The notes under the pieces: model-generated | What the model was told of the DNA's origin: nothing | The model's database searches: none | What the model saw: the letters and a program-made list of their open reading frames with translations, nothing else | Program-made: the position numbers and the translations under genes | Part shown: positions 28,533 to 35,126 of the stretch, piece after piece | Layout: each line of letters starts with the position of its first letter | How positions within the stretch are numbered: the stretch's first letter is position 1 | DNA from: Planctomycetales bacterium ZRK34 | GTDB taxonomy: Bacteria; Planctomycetota; Phycisphaerae; Phycisphaerales; Zrk34 | Assembly (NCBI GenBank): GCA_014873095.1 | Contig: CP050848.1 | Coordinates: 248,001 to 312,000, forward strand | DNA length: 64,000 nucleotides | Direction: 5' to 3'

Positions 28533-29546
28533 ATGAATAATTCTGCCGCAACAACCTTTCCGAAGTGGGCATGTGTCGACGAAGCGAACCCGGGAACATG
28601 GAAGTTTCCAGCAGGAATCACGCAGGTTCGACTGAATTGTAGTGTGCCCCAAAATGCAAAGACTGAGAAGCTGATCGCACGGATGGCGCGGGATACGAGG
28701 TGGCATGAAGTCAAGAGCATTGTTGTCGAATACGATTCAATGTTCCAGACTATGAATTGGATGGCATACTTCCCGAAACTAGTTGATCTCCATCTACAGG
28801 GAAATAATCTCAGTGACTTTGAAGCTATGCCGGGTGCTAATCGTCTCACACATTTAGCAATTGATCTTAAAAAACCACCTCGTTCGTTGGCGACAATTCT
28901 TCCTAAATTGAATATTCAGAACCTCTGGGTATCTGTGGGAACCCGAAGTTGGTTGGCGGAAGCGGTGGGCCAGATAGCCGGTCTTGATGAGTTGGTGGTC
29001 TATCGCTGGCCCGATGATGATTTGAGCAGGTTCAAGCAGCCGATTGAGAGGCATTTGACCGTAGGCCAGAGCAGGATCACCACCACCGAAGGTCTCTCGG
29101 GAGACGGCATCAAAAGTCTGGACGTCGTCCACTGCAAGCGTTTCAGAGAATTTGCGCCCACCCAAGCAATCTTTTGCACCATCGCAAGTTGCCCGGATGT
29201 GGACTACACATCATTGGGTAAAATCATGGGCTTGCGCTCGTTGATGATCCAGAGTCAACCGCCGATTCATTCCGTCGCCAATCTTCTGGTGTGTAAGCGA
29301 TTACATGAACTTTGTATTACTGCGACTCGCCTACAGGCGGATGACCTTGATCTACTTGCCCAGTTGCCGGAATTGGCTTTCTTTTGGGCTTCGCCGTCGC
29401 TGACTGTCGCTCAAGCTCAGCGTTTGTCTCAAGCTAAGCGGGATTTGATCGTGACAAATGGCGACGTATGTTACAAAGATGGAAATGTAGTTGACCTTCA
29501 CCAAGTGTACTACAAGACTCCCCGAGCTGCGGACGTACGACTGTAG
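28533..29546 (+). CDS. Leucine-rich-repeat-like protein of unknown function (IS-flanked)
   Basis: The 337-residue protein has no signal peptide. Several leucine-rich-like units are visible: LVDLHLQGNNLSDFEAMPGANRLTHLAID, IKSLDVVHCKRF, GLRSLMIQSQP, RLHELCITATRLQADDLDLLAQLPEL. Its codon use is clearly more AT-rich than the neighbours (many AAT, TTG, GAT codons), a sign of transfer. It lies alone between inverted IS copies and REP arrays, with no ribosome site better than weak purines. A protein-protein-interaction role is possible, for instance as a cargo or immunity-type gene, but no function is claimed. Confidence 0.6.
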   Translation: MNNSAATTFPKWACVDEANPGTWKFPAGITQVRLNCSVPQNAKTEKLIARMARDTRWHEVKSIVVEYDSMFQTMNWMAYFPKLVDLHLQGNNLSDFEAMPGANRLTHLAIDLKKPPRSLATILPKLNIQNLWVSVGTRSWLAEAVGQIAGLDELVVYRWPDDDLSRFKQPIERHLTVGQSRITTTEGLSGDGIKSLDVVHCKRFREFAPTQAIFCTIASCPDVDYTSLGKIMGLRSLMIQSQPPIHSVANLLVCKRLHELCITATRLQADDLDLLAQLPELAFFWASPSLTVAQAQRLSQAKRDLIVTNGDVCYKDGNVVDLHQVYYKTPRAADVRL

Positions 29547-29576
29547 TCTGATCGCTATTGTAAAGAAATCCGCCAG

Positions 29577-29633
29577 AACAAAAAAGGTTCCTGGCAGCAA
29601 GAAAAGGTGTCAAGCAAGAAAAGGTGTCAGGAA
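29577..29633. repeat. REP-like repeat array, right of the cargo gene
   Basis: AAAAAGGTTCCTGG is followed by AAGAAAAGGTGTCAAGC and AAGAAAAGGTGTCAGGAA, the reverse complement of the array at 28419-28459. The last nine bases, TGTCAGGAA, are the left target duplication of IS copy 2 and recur at 30657-30665. Confidence 0.8.
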
Positions 29634-30581
29634 TGCCCTGTAGAAAAGCTCTGCAAATCTGAGGATCATCAGGTTGTGGGTGACGGCGCGGAGATTCATT
29701 TCGCGGCGGCGGGTTTGATACATTCTTGACGTGAGGGCGGAGCCAAAGTGGCGTTTGAGCATGAACATCACGGTCTCGACCTGCCAGCGCTGGCCGTAGG
29801 TTTCGTCGTCGAAGTCGGTTGCCATGAGGTAACGCCATTTGCCGGTTGGCAGTTTCAACGTCGGTCGACCGGCGGTGGCGGGGATCAGCGAGGTGATGTT
29901 CAGGTATTCGCGCAGCAGGATGTGGTTGGGTTCGGAGTCGTAACCGGCGTCGGCGATCAGCCGTTGCGGTACGGCGTTGACGCACATGCCATGCATCAGC
30001 GGCAGCAGTTGATCGACGTCGGGGCGCGGGCCCATCGTGACGTGGGTGCCGAGGATCAGGTGGTTGTCGCAGTCGGCCACGACGCCCAACTTGGCGAAGC
30101 GGCGATAGGTCGTGGTTTGATACAAACCCGGCGATCGCGCTTTTCTTCGCACAAAGTATCGGCTGGCGCCGTCGAGTTCGAAGCCGGTCGAGTCGGCGGC
30201 GGCAGTGTCGATCGCTTCGGCGATCAGCGGCGAAGTCTCCAGCGATGTGTCCGGATGACGATGCAGCAGCGCCACAGTCTGCGCGAGCATGCGGCGGATC
30301 AGCGCGTCGCGCAGCAACCGCCGCTCGGCTTTCTGCAGCGTGGTGAAGTGCGGCACCTTCGCAAACTGCATGTCGCCGCACAGCGTCGGCCAGTCGATGA
30401 GCATGGCGACGATGCCGCGATAGTCGTTGCGTGTGAACTGCCGCAGTACGAGGACGGCGAACAACTGCGGCAGCGTGAAGTCGTGACGCGAGAACCGGTG
30501 ACCATAGCGCGGCAGCACCCGCCGGCCGACCCCCAGGGCCATCGCCGTCACCCTCCGTGGCGACTTGGATGTCAGGCTCAT
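29610..30581 (-). CDS. IS4-superfamily DDE transposase, copy 2
   Basis: This is the inverted twin of the gene at 27471: 323 residues with the same D130, D211 and Y-R-E-K signature, differing at about six positions (G69, F73, V181, H198, D257, M287). It also reads through the terminal repeat and stops in the flanking REP sequence (stop at 29610-29612, outside the element boundary at 29634). The intact frame and near identity with copy 1 suggest recent activity. Confidence 0.9.
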   Translation of the reverse strand: MSLTSKSPRRVTAMALGVGRRVLPRYGHRFSRHDFTLPQLFAVLVLRQFTRNDYRGIVAMLIDWPTLCGDMQFAKVPHFTTLQKAERRLLRDALIRRMLAQTVALLHRHPDTSLETSPLIAEAIDTAAADSTGFELDGASRYFVRRKARSPGLYQTTTYRRFAKLGVVADCDNHLILGTHVTMGPRPDVDQLLPLMHGMCVNAVPQRLIADAGYDSEPNHILLREYLNITSLIPATAGRPTLKLPTGKWRYLMATDFDDETYGQRWQVETVMFMLKRHFGSALTSRMYQTRRREMNLRAVTHNLMILRFAELFYRAFLTPFLA

Positions 30582-30656
30582 CGTTCATCATCTAACGCCT
30601 TGGGCCCAACCGCGCAACCGAACACGCGCCGAACATCAGAGCTTTTCTACAGGGCA
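29634..30656 (-). mobile_element. IS4-type insertion sequence, copy 2 (1023 bp, inverted)
   Basis: Terminal inverted repeats TGCCCTGTAGAAAAGCTCTG lie at 29634-29653 and, reversed, at 30637-30656. The 9-base duplication TGTCAGGAA at 29625-29633 and 30657-30665 is the reverse complement of that at copy 1. The arms AAAAGG before and CCTTTTT after show the same palindrome as target. Copy 2 has the same orientation relative to the palindrome as copy 1. Confidence 0.9.
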
Positions 30657-30750
30657 TGTCAGGAACCTTTTTATTGACATCTGGGCAGGTCTACGGTAGA
30701 TGTGTGTTACATGGGACGGGTAAGAAAAAGGGATAAGCACGTATATTGAC

Positions 30751-30828
30751 GAGGAAAGAAAAGGCCCCGGAACCACATCAAGGCGCGAGGTGATGATCCG
30801 CCCTGCTTACCGGTTGCGAGGGCGGCGG
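30751..30828 (-). repeat. Degraded copy of a PEP-CTERM gene 3' end (78 bp)
   Basis: This segment matches 31541-31618 over 78 bases without gaps (about 11 differences). On the minus strand its edge encodes RRPRNR and a stop, exactly as the end of the PEP-CTERM gene at 31597. No such gene precedes it here, so it is a detached 3' end. The gene at 30873 lies between the two copies. Confidence 0.8.
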
Positions 30829-30856
30829 GTGATATATGTGCTACTTCCCTATTCTT
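30828..30856. repeat. 29-base dispersed repeat, copy 2
   Basis: GGTGATATATGTGCTACT and the following bases match 27191-27219 with one difference. This copy directly abuts the detached PEP-CTERM 3' end. Confidence 0.75.
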
Positions 30857-30872
30857 GTCCAGTGAGGAATGC

Positions 30873-31454
30873 TCAGTTTTCAAGCTTCCCAATGCGTATA
30901 GCGCCGTTATCCGTGATCGCCAAAAACGTGCCCGCTTCGTTGTCAAATGTAAACCTTGTTGTCGCTCCATCTGGATTGACAGCGTGGGCGTGATAGGCGT
31001 CTACAGGCTTCCATCGACCGGGGCGCTTTTCTCCGCTTGGTTCAAGCATGTAATACACGCCACTCTTTTCAAACCTGACGCGTACCCGCGTATCACTCTC
31101 ACCTTTTATCCATATCCATGTTTTGCCGATGATGGCGTCGAGTCCGGCGTCATTAGGCTTAGTTGAATGCTCGCCGTCAGCGGCAAGCTGCCGCATCGCA
31201 CTGCGGATTCGCACAGCTTCGTCTAAATTTCCTGCTCGCGTAGCGTCGGTCTGTGCCTCCAGCAGATCAGCGCGTAGTTGTTGGGTCGCCTCTGCAACAG
31301 CGCGATCCCTGGACGCTTCTGCTTTCTCAATTGCGCGCTCATATTTCACCGCTGCGGCCTTGGCCTTCATCGTTTGGAATTCCCACCCATCAGCATCCCC
31401 AGCGAAAGCAAATACGGCCAGCAGCAACACGGTCGATGTGACAATGTACTTCAT
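30873..31454 (-). CDS. Small exported coiled-coil protein of unknown function
   Basis: Started at MKYIVTSTVLLLAVFAFAGDADG the 193-residue product has a signal peptide; an upstream ATG at 31571 would add 39 residues encoded by repeat sequence. Residues about 25-95 are charged and helical (KAAAVKYERAIEKAEASRDRAVAEATQQLRADL), probably a coiled coil. The C-terminal half is a small beta domain (GKTWIWIKGESDTRVRVRFEKSGVYYMLEPSGEKRPGRWKPV). I do not recognise a named family, though similar planctomycete proteins with this helical plus lipocalin-like layout exist to my knowledge. It lies between two copies of a 78-bp repeat. Confidence 0.65.
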   Translation of the reverse strand: MKYIVTSTVLLLAVFAFAGDADGWEFQTMKAKAAAVKYERAIEKAEASRDRAVAEATQQLRADLLEAQTDATRAGNLDEAVRIRSAMRQLAADGEHSTKPNDAGLDAIIGKTWIWIKGESDTRVRVRFEKSGVYYMLEPSGEKRPGRWKPVDAYHAHAVNPDGATTRFTFDNEAGTFLAITDNGAIRIGKLEN

Positions 31455-31540
31455 TAGTCGCCCCCTTGTGTAGAACTTCGATAATACTGTCGGGCCACAT
31501 AAATGAAAACCCCGCCACCAGCTGTCGCCGGCAACATGGC

Positions 31541-31618
31541 GAAGAAAGAAAAGGCGTCGGTACCACATCAAGGCGCGGGTCGACGCCCCGCTCTGCTTAC
31601 CGGTTGCGAGGGCGGCGG
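31541..31618 (-). repeat. 3' end of the PEP-CTERM gene plus downstream sequence (repeat copy)
   Basis: Bases 31597-31618 are the last coding bases and stop of the PEP-CTERM gene and 31541-31596 its downstream flank. The whole 78 bases recur at 30751-30828. The flank also contains GGTACCGACGCCTTTTCTTTC on the minus strand, reminiscent of the REP units at 28.4 kb. Confidence 0.75.
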
Positions 31619-32442
31619 AGCAGGAGGGTGCTGAGGCCGAACAGGAAGCAGGTCGCGGGTTCGGGGATGGGGACGAAGGCCAGGCCGGTCGCGGAACTCA
31701 CGCCGGTGGCGACGGTGGAGGCGGCGCCGGTGGTGGGGTCGATGGTGAGCAGTTCGCCGGCGCCCAGGTCCTGGGCGTAGAGCGTGTCGGTGGCGGCGTC
31801 GAAGGCGAGGCCGGCGACGAACGAGCTGCCCGTCGCGCCGACGCTGCTGGCGGCTCCGGTGCCCTTGTCGATCGTGACGAGGTTGCCGTTGGAGGTGTCG
31901 ATGCTGTAGAGCGTGCCGTCGTGGTCAACGGTCAGGCTGCTGGAGCCGCCGAGTCCGGTCGCGCCGATCAGCGTACCGGCCCCGGTCATCGGGTCGATCG
32001 AAATCAGTTGGTTGCCCCCGACGACGGTCAGGCCGAACAGCGTGCCGGTCGTGGCGTCGTAGGCCAGACCCGAGACGCCGGAGTACCCGATCGCGCCGAC
32101 GATGGAACCGGCCCCGGTGGCGGTGTCGATGGTGATCAGGTTGTCGCCGCCGGCAAGGCCGCTGACGCCGAACATCACCCCGTCGGTGGTGTCATAGGTC
32201 AGCGCGATGGGGAAGTCCTGGCCGAGCGGGCCGACGACGGTCCGAGCCCCGGTGGCGGTGTCGTAGGTCACGAGTTGGCTCTGCGGATTCTGCTGCAGGC
32301 CGTAGAGCGTGCCGGTCTGGGTCACGATCAGCGCCGAGGCCTGCGATGTGATCGCCGCCAGCGTCAACACCAGCACCGCCACCTTGCCACGAATGCCGCC
32401 GAACGCACAACTCAGCCCATGTGAAATCATCATCTTGCTCAT
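31597..32442 (-). CDS. PEP-CTERM protein with repeated propeller-like blades
   Basis: The 281-residue protein has a signal peptide (KVAVLVLTLAAITSQASA) and ends IPEPATCFLFGLSTLLLRRPRNR, a full PEP-CTERM signal (PEP motif, hydrophobic helix, arginine-rich end) for exosortase processing. The body contains about five repeats of roughly 42 residues of the type YDTATGARTVVGPLG, IDTATGAGSIVGAIG, IDPMTGAGTLIGATG, IDKGTGAASSVGATG, IDPTTGAASTVATGV, probably beta-propeller blades. GAAAGGATC just before 32442 is the ribosome site; its short distance makes the ATG at 32433 an alternative start. Confidence 0.88.
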   Translation of the reverse strand: MSKMMISHGLSCAFGGIRGKVAVLVLTLAAITSQASALIVTQTGTLYGLQQNPQSQLVTYDTATGARTVVGPLGQDFPIALTYDTTDGVMFGVSGLAGGDNLITIDTATGAGSIVGAIGYSGVSGLAYDATTGTLFGLTVVGGNQLISIDPMTGAGTLIGATGLGGSSSLTVDHDGTLYSIDTSNGNLVTIDKGTGAASSVGATGSSFVAGLAFDAATDTLYAQDLGAGELLTIDPTTGAASTVATGVSSATGLAFVPIPEPATCFLFGLSTLLLRRPRNR

Positions 32443-32619
32443 GATCCTTTCTCACTGAAATCGATCAGTTACCCGACCCAGGCGGCCGCCCCGACGCGGA
32501 CCATCCTGTAATATCCTAGTATACCACCTGCCTCGCCCCACGCGAATCTTTTTCTCGAACGGTGCGGCCGCCCGAACATGCCCCATGAACCAATGCGAGC
32601 TGGCCGTGATCAGCACCGC

Positions 32620-32649
32620 TTGACAAGTAAGCAATTGCTTACATATATT
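32620..32649 (+). promoter_or_regulatory. Promoter with perfect operator in the spacer, upstream of the ArsR-type gene
   Basis: TTGACA (32620-32625) and ATATAT or TATATT (32643-32649) form a near-consensus sigma-70-type promoter. The 17-base spacer contains the perfect 16-base palindrome GTAAGCAATTGCTTAC (32627-32642), a fit to ArsR/SmtB-type operators. The ATG at 32656 starts about where transcription should begin, so the mRNA may be leaderless. Repression by the encoded regulator is inferred. Confidence 0.75.
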
Positions 32650-32655
32650 AACCCC

Positions 32656-32985
32656 ATGGTCACAGCCAGTCGAAAGTCGGACGTGTTTATGGCGATCAGT
32701 CATCCGGCGCGCCGGCAGATGCTCGATCTGCTGACCGAGTCGGAGCGTCCCGTCAACGACATCGCCCGCCATTTCGGCGTCAGTCGCCCGGCGGTTTCGC
32801 AGCACCTGCGGATTCTGCTGGACGCCGGGCTCGTGAGCGAGCAGCGACATGGACGCCAGCGCCGCTACCGCATGGTGCCCGAGGCGCTGAGCCCGGTGCG
32901 TGACTGGATCGCGCACTACGAACGGTTCTGGGATGATCATCTTCAGCGTCTTGCCAGGACGCTTGCCAAGGGGTCCAGAAAGTGA
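32656..32985 (+). CDS. ArsR-family winged-helix transcriptional regulator
   Basis: Started at 32656 the product has 109 residues; the in-frame ATG at 32578 would place the promoter inside the gene and is rejected. The winged helix is clear: VFMAISHPARRQMLDLL, RPVNDIARHFGVSRPAVSQHLRILLDAGLVSEQRHGRQRRYRM. No metal-binding cysteine pairs are seen, so it belongs with the ArsR regulators that accompany AHSA1/SRPBCC genes rather than the metal sensors. It overlaps the next gene by four bases (GTGA) and very likely represses the pair through the palindrome in its promoter. Confidence 0.92.
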   Translation: MVTASRKSDVFMAISHPARRQMLDLLTESERPVNDIARHFGVSRPAVSQHLRILLDAGLVSEQRHGRQRRYRMVPEALSPVRDWIAHYERFWDDHLQRLARTLAKGSRK

Positions 32986-33425
32986 GCAATACGATTCGCC
33001 GGGAGATTCACCTGCCGCATCCGCCTCAACAGGTGTGGCAGGCGATCACCGACTCCGACACGTTGGCCGAGTGGATGCATCCGAACGACTTCGAGCCGCG
33101 CATCGGGCATCGGTTCACCTTCCAGGTGCCGCCGAATCCCGCGGTGGGTTTCGAAGGTTTGACGGTGCGCTGTGAAGTGCTGGTGTGCGAGCCGCCCCGG
33201 CGGCTGGTGTTTTCGTGGTCGGTGGCCGGGCCGGTCGAGAACACGCAGGTGAGTTTTCGACTGGAGCCGGACGGCGACGGCACACGCATCTACTTCGAAC
33301 ATACAGGTTTCGACCTGGACCAGCCGCATGGCAAGCAGGCGTTCAAGGGGGCCGACTACGGCTGGGCAAGCATGTTCGATCAGCTTGCGGTTGTCCTGGC
33401 GGACACCGCGGGCGATGACCGCTGA
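32982..33425 (+). CDS. SRPBCC (AHSA1-like) ligand-binding domain protein
   Basis: The 147-residue protein starts with GTG overlapping the ArsR stop. NTIRREIHLPHPPQQVWQAITDSDTLAEWM is the classic AHSA1/START-type opening, followed by RLVFSWSVAG, TQVSFRLEPDGDGTRIYFEHTGF and GWASMFDQLAVVL. The fold binds hydrophobic ligands; the ligand is unknown. ArsR-AHSA1 gene pairs are widespread and the ArsR member usually controls both. Confidence 0.9.
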   Translation: MSNTIRREIHLPHPPQQVWQAITDSDTLAEWMHPNDFEPRIGHRFTFQVPPNPAVGFEGLTVRCEVLVCEPPRRLVFSWSVAGPVENTQVSFRLEPDGDGTRIYFEHTGFDLDQPHGKQAFKGADYGWASMFDQLAVVLADTAGDDR

Positions 33426-33464
33426 CCTTTACGACGATTCACTCGCAGCATTTAGGAACAACTT

Positions 33465-33665
33465 ATGAAAGAAGCCACCAAGCGTTCGATTGTTCGCTGG
33501 ATTCACCTCGTCTTCGCCCTGCCGATTCTCGGCTACATTTACGGGCCGCCCGAGGAAGTTCAGCAGTATGTCAACATGTTCCGGTTCGTCTTTCTGCCGG
33601 TGGTGATCGTGACGGGACTGTGGATGTGGAAAGGCCATCTGGTTCGACGGTTGGTTTCGAGGTAA
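33465..33665 (+). CDS. Small membrane protein of unknown function
   Basis: The 66-residue protein has two hydrophobic segments (WIHLVFALPILGYIYG and MFRFVFLPVVIVTGLWMW) separated by a short acidic loop, with basic ends (MKEATKRSIVR and KGHLVRRLVSR). It follows the AHSA1 gene by 39 bases with no good ribosome site of its own except AGGAAC 9-14 bases upstream. It could be part of the ArsR operon. No family was assigned, though small proteins of this kind occur beside AHSA1 genes. Confidence 0.6.
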   Translation: MKEATKRSIVRWIHLVFALPILGYIYGPPEEVQQYVNMFRFVFLPVVIVTGLWMWKGHLVRRLVSR

Positions 33666-33688
33666 CCCACCTTATAAAGTGTGAACCC

Positions 33689-34276
33689 ATGAACAAAACG
33701 AATCCCAGCGTGGACGGATATATCCGCAAAAACAAGCCGTGGTCACAGGAGTTGGAAGCCCTGCGGCGGATCGTGCTGGAATGCGGACTGACCGAGGAGG
33801 TCAAGTGGCGCGTGCCGTGCTACACGTTCGATGGGCACAACGTCGTGTTCCTCGGGTCGTTCAAGGACGCCTGCACGCTGAGTTTCGTCAAGGGGGCGCT
33901 GCTGAAAGACAGCAAGGGCATTCTCGAACTGCCCGGGCCGAACACGCAATCGGCTCGCGTGATCCGGTTCACCGAAGCCGGGCAGATCACGAAGCTCAAG
34001 CCTGCGCTCAAGGCGTACATTCGCGAGGCGATCGAAGCGGAGAAGGCCGGGTTGAAGGTGGCGTTCAAGAAGATCGACGAGCACGAGACACCCGAAGAGC
34101 TGCAGGCGAAGTTCGAGGAAGACCCTGCGTTTGAAAAGGCTTTCCGGGGATTGACGCCCGGCCGCCAGCGGGCCTACCTGATTCACTTCGCCGGCGCCAA
34201 GCAATCCAAAACACGCACCGCCCGCATCGAGAAACACGCTCAGCGCATTCTCGATGGCAAGGGGCTCAACGACTGA
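33689..34276 (+). CDS. YdeI/OmpD-associated (DUF1801-like) family protein
   Basis: The 195-residue product starts at MNKTNPSVDGYIRKNKPW; the earlier ATG at 33620 overlaps the membrane gene and has no conserved sequence. The N-terminal DUF1801-like part reads ALRRIVLECGLTEEVKWRVPCYTFDGHNVVFLGSFKDACTLSFVKGALL; the C-terminal part FRGLTPGRQRAYLIHFAGAKQSKTRTARIEKHAQRILDGKGLND is the typical YdeI/OmdA tail. It is a soluble protein of unclear function, often next to ArsR/AHSA1 genes, which fits this context. Confidence 0.85.
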   Translation: MNKTNPSVDGYIRKNKPWSQELEALRRIVLECGLTEEVKWRVPCYTFDGHNVVFLGSFKDACTLSFVKGALLKDSKGILELPGPNTQSARVIRFTEAGQITKLKPALKAYIREAIEAEKAGLKVAFKKIDEHETPEELQAKFEEDPAFEKAFRGLTPGRQRAYLIHFAGAKQSKTRTARIEKHAQRILDGKGLND

Positions 34277-34339
34277 ATCGCGTGGGGCGCCACGCATCGC
34301 AGCTCGGAGCGGTGCGTGTGACGCGCGAGACTCAAGCGC

Positions 34340-34362
34340 ACACACCGCGAAGTGCGGTGTGT
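34340..34362. repeat. Hairpin before tmk
   Basis: ACACACCGC and GCGGTGTGT pair across a five-base loop (GAAGT). It lies between the YdeI-like gene and tmk. No T-run follows, so it is not a simple terminator. Confidence 0.6.
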
Positions 34363-34469
34363 GGCACCCGGCATTGGATTTGATCTATTTCCCTCCGCGT
34401 TTCTCTGCGATCTCTGCGGTTTGTCTTCGTGAGTTTCGGCGCGGTGGATTTGTCATTACAATCCGCCGC

Positions 34470-35126
34470 ATGACTACCGACACCGCATGGACGCGACATC
34501 TGGCCGGGGTTTTCATCGTCTTCGACGGGCCGGACGGCTCGGGCAAGAGCACGCAGTTTCGCCGCTTCTCGCGCTTCGTGCAGACCGCGGGCCTCGGCGT
34601 GGAGGAAGTCCGCGAGCCCGGGGGCACGGCCGTGGGCGAGTACATCCGCAATGTGCTGCTGGATCCCGAGATCGAGCGCGATCACCACATGGCGGTGCGC
34701 TGCGAGATGATGCTGTACATGGCCAGCCGCGCCCAGCTTGTCGAAGAGCGCATCCGCCCGGCGCTGAGCGCGGGCAAGTGCGTGCTGGCCGACCGGTTCG
34801 TCTCGTCGACGCTGGCGTACCAGGGTACCGCCGGGGGCATGTCGATCGACGCCATCCGGCAGGTCGCCGACGTGGCGATCGGCAAGGACTGGCCCGCCCT
34901 GACGGTGGTGTTTGATGTCGACGAGCAGACCGCGGCGCACCGTCTGAACCCGCTGCTGGACCGGATGGAACTCAAAGGCGCCGAGTATCACCGCAAGGTG
35001 CGGCAGGGTTACCTCGACCAGGCGGCCGCCGACCCGGATCACTACCTGGTCATCGATGCCCGCCCCGATGCCAACACCGTCTTCACCGCTCTGTGTGAAG
35101 GCGTTCAGAAGCACTTCATCGATTGA
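34470..35126 (+). CDS. tmk: Thymidylate kinase
   Basis: Tmk phosphorylates dTMP to dTDP for DNA synthesis. The 218-residue protein starts at MTTDTAWTRHLAGVFIVFDG; an in-frame ATG at 34254 would overlap the preceding gene. The P-loop GPDGSGKST lies at 20-28, EPGGTAVGEYIRNVLL is the dTMP-binding region and ADRFVSSTLAYQGTAGG the DR(Y/F)-type signature. Length fits the family (200-220). It ends 11 bases into the convergent PhoD-like gene. Together with holB and ricT downstream it recalls the tmk-holB-yaaT order of Firmicutes. Confidence 0.93.
   Translation: MTTDTAWTRHLAGVFIVFDGPDGSGKSTQFRRFSRFVQTAGLGVEEVREPGGTAVGEYIRNVLLDPEIERDHHMAVRCEMMLYMASRAQLVEERIRPALSAGKCVLADRFVSSTLAYQGTAGGMSIDAIRQVADVAIGKDWPALTVVFDVDEQTAAHRLNPLLDRMELKGAEYHRKVRQGYLDQAAADPDHYLVIDARPDANTVFTALCEGVQKHFID

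Noticed and set aside
29434..30591. 385-residue frame over IS copy 2 and part of the LRR gene
   Set aside because: It is the mirror shadow of the same alternative transposase frame and has no support of its own.
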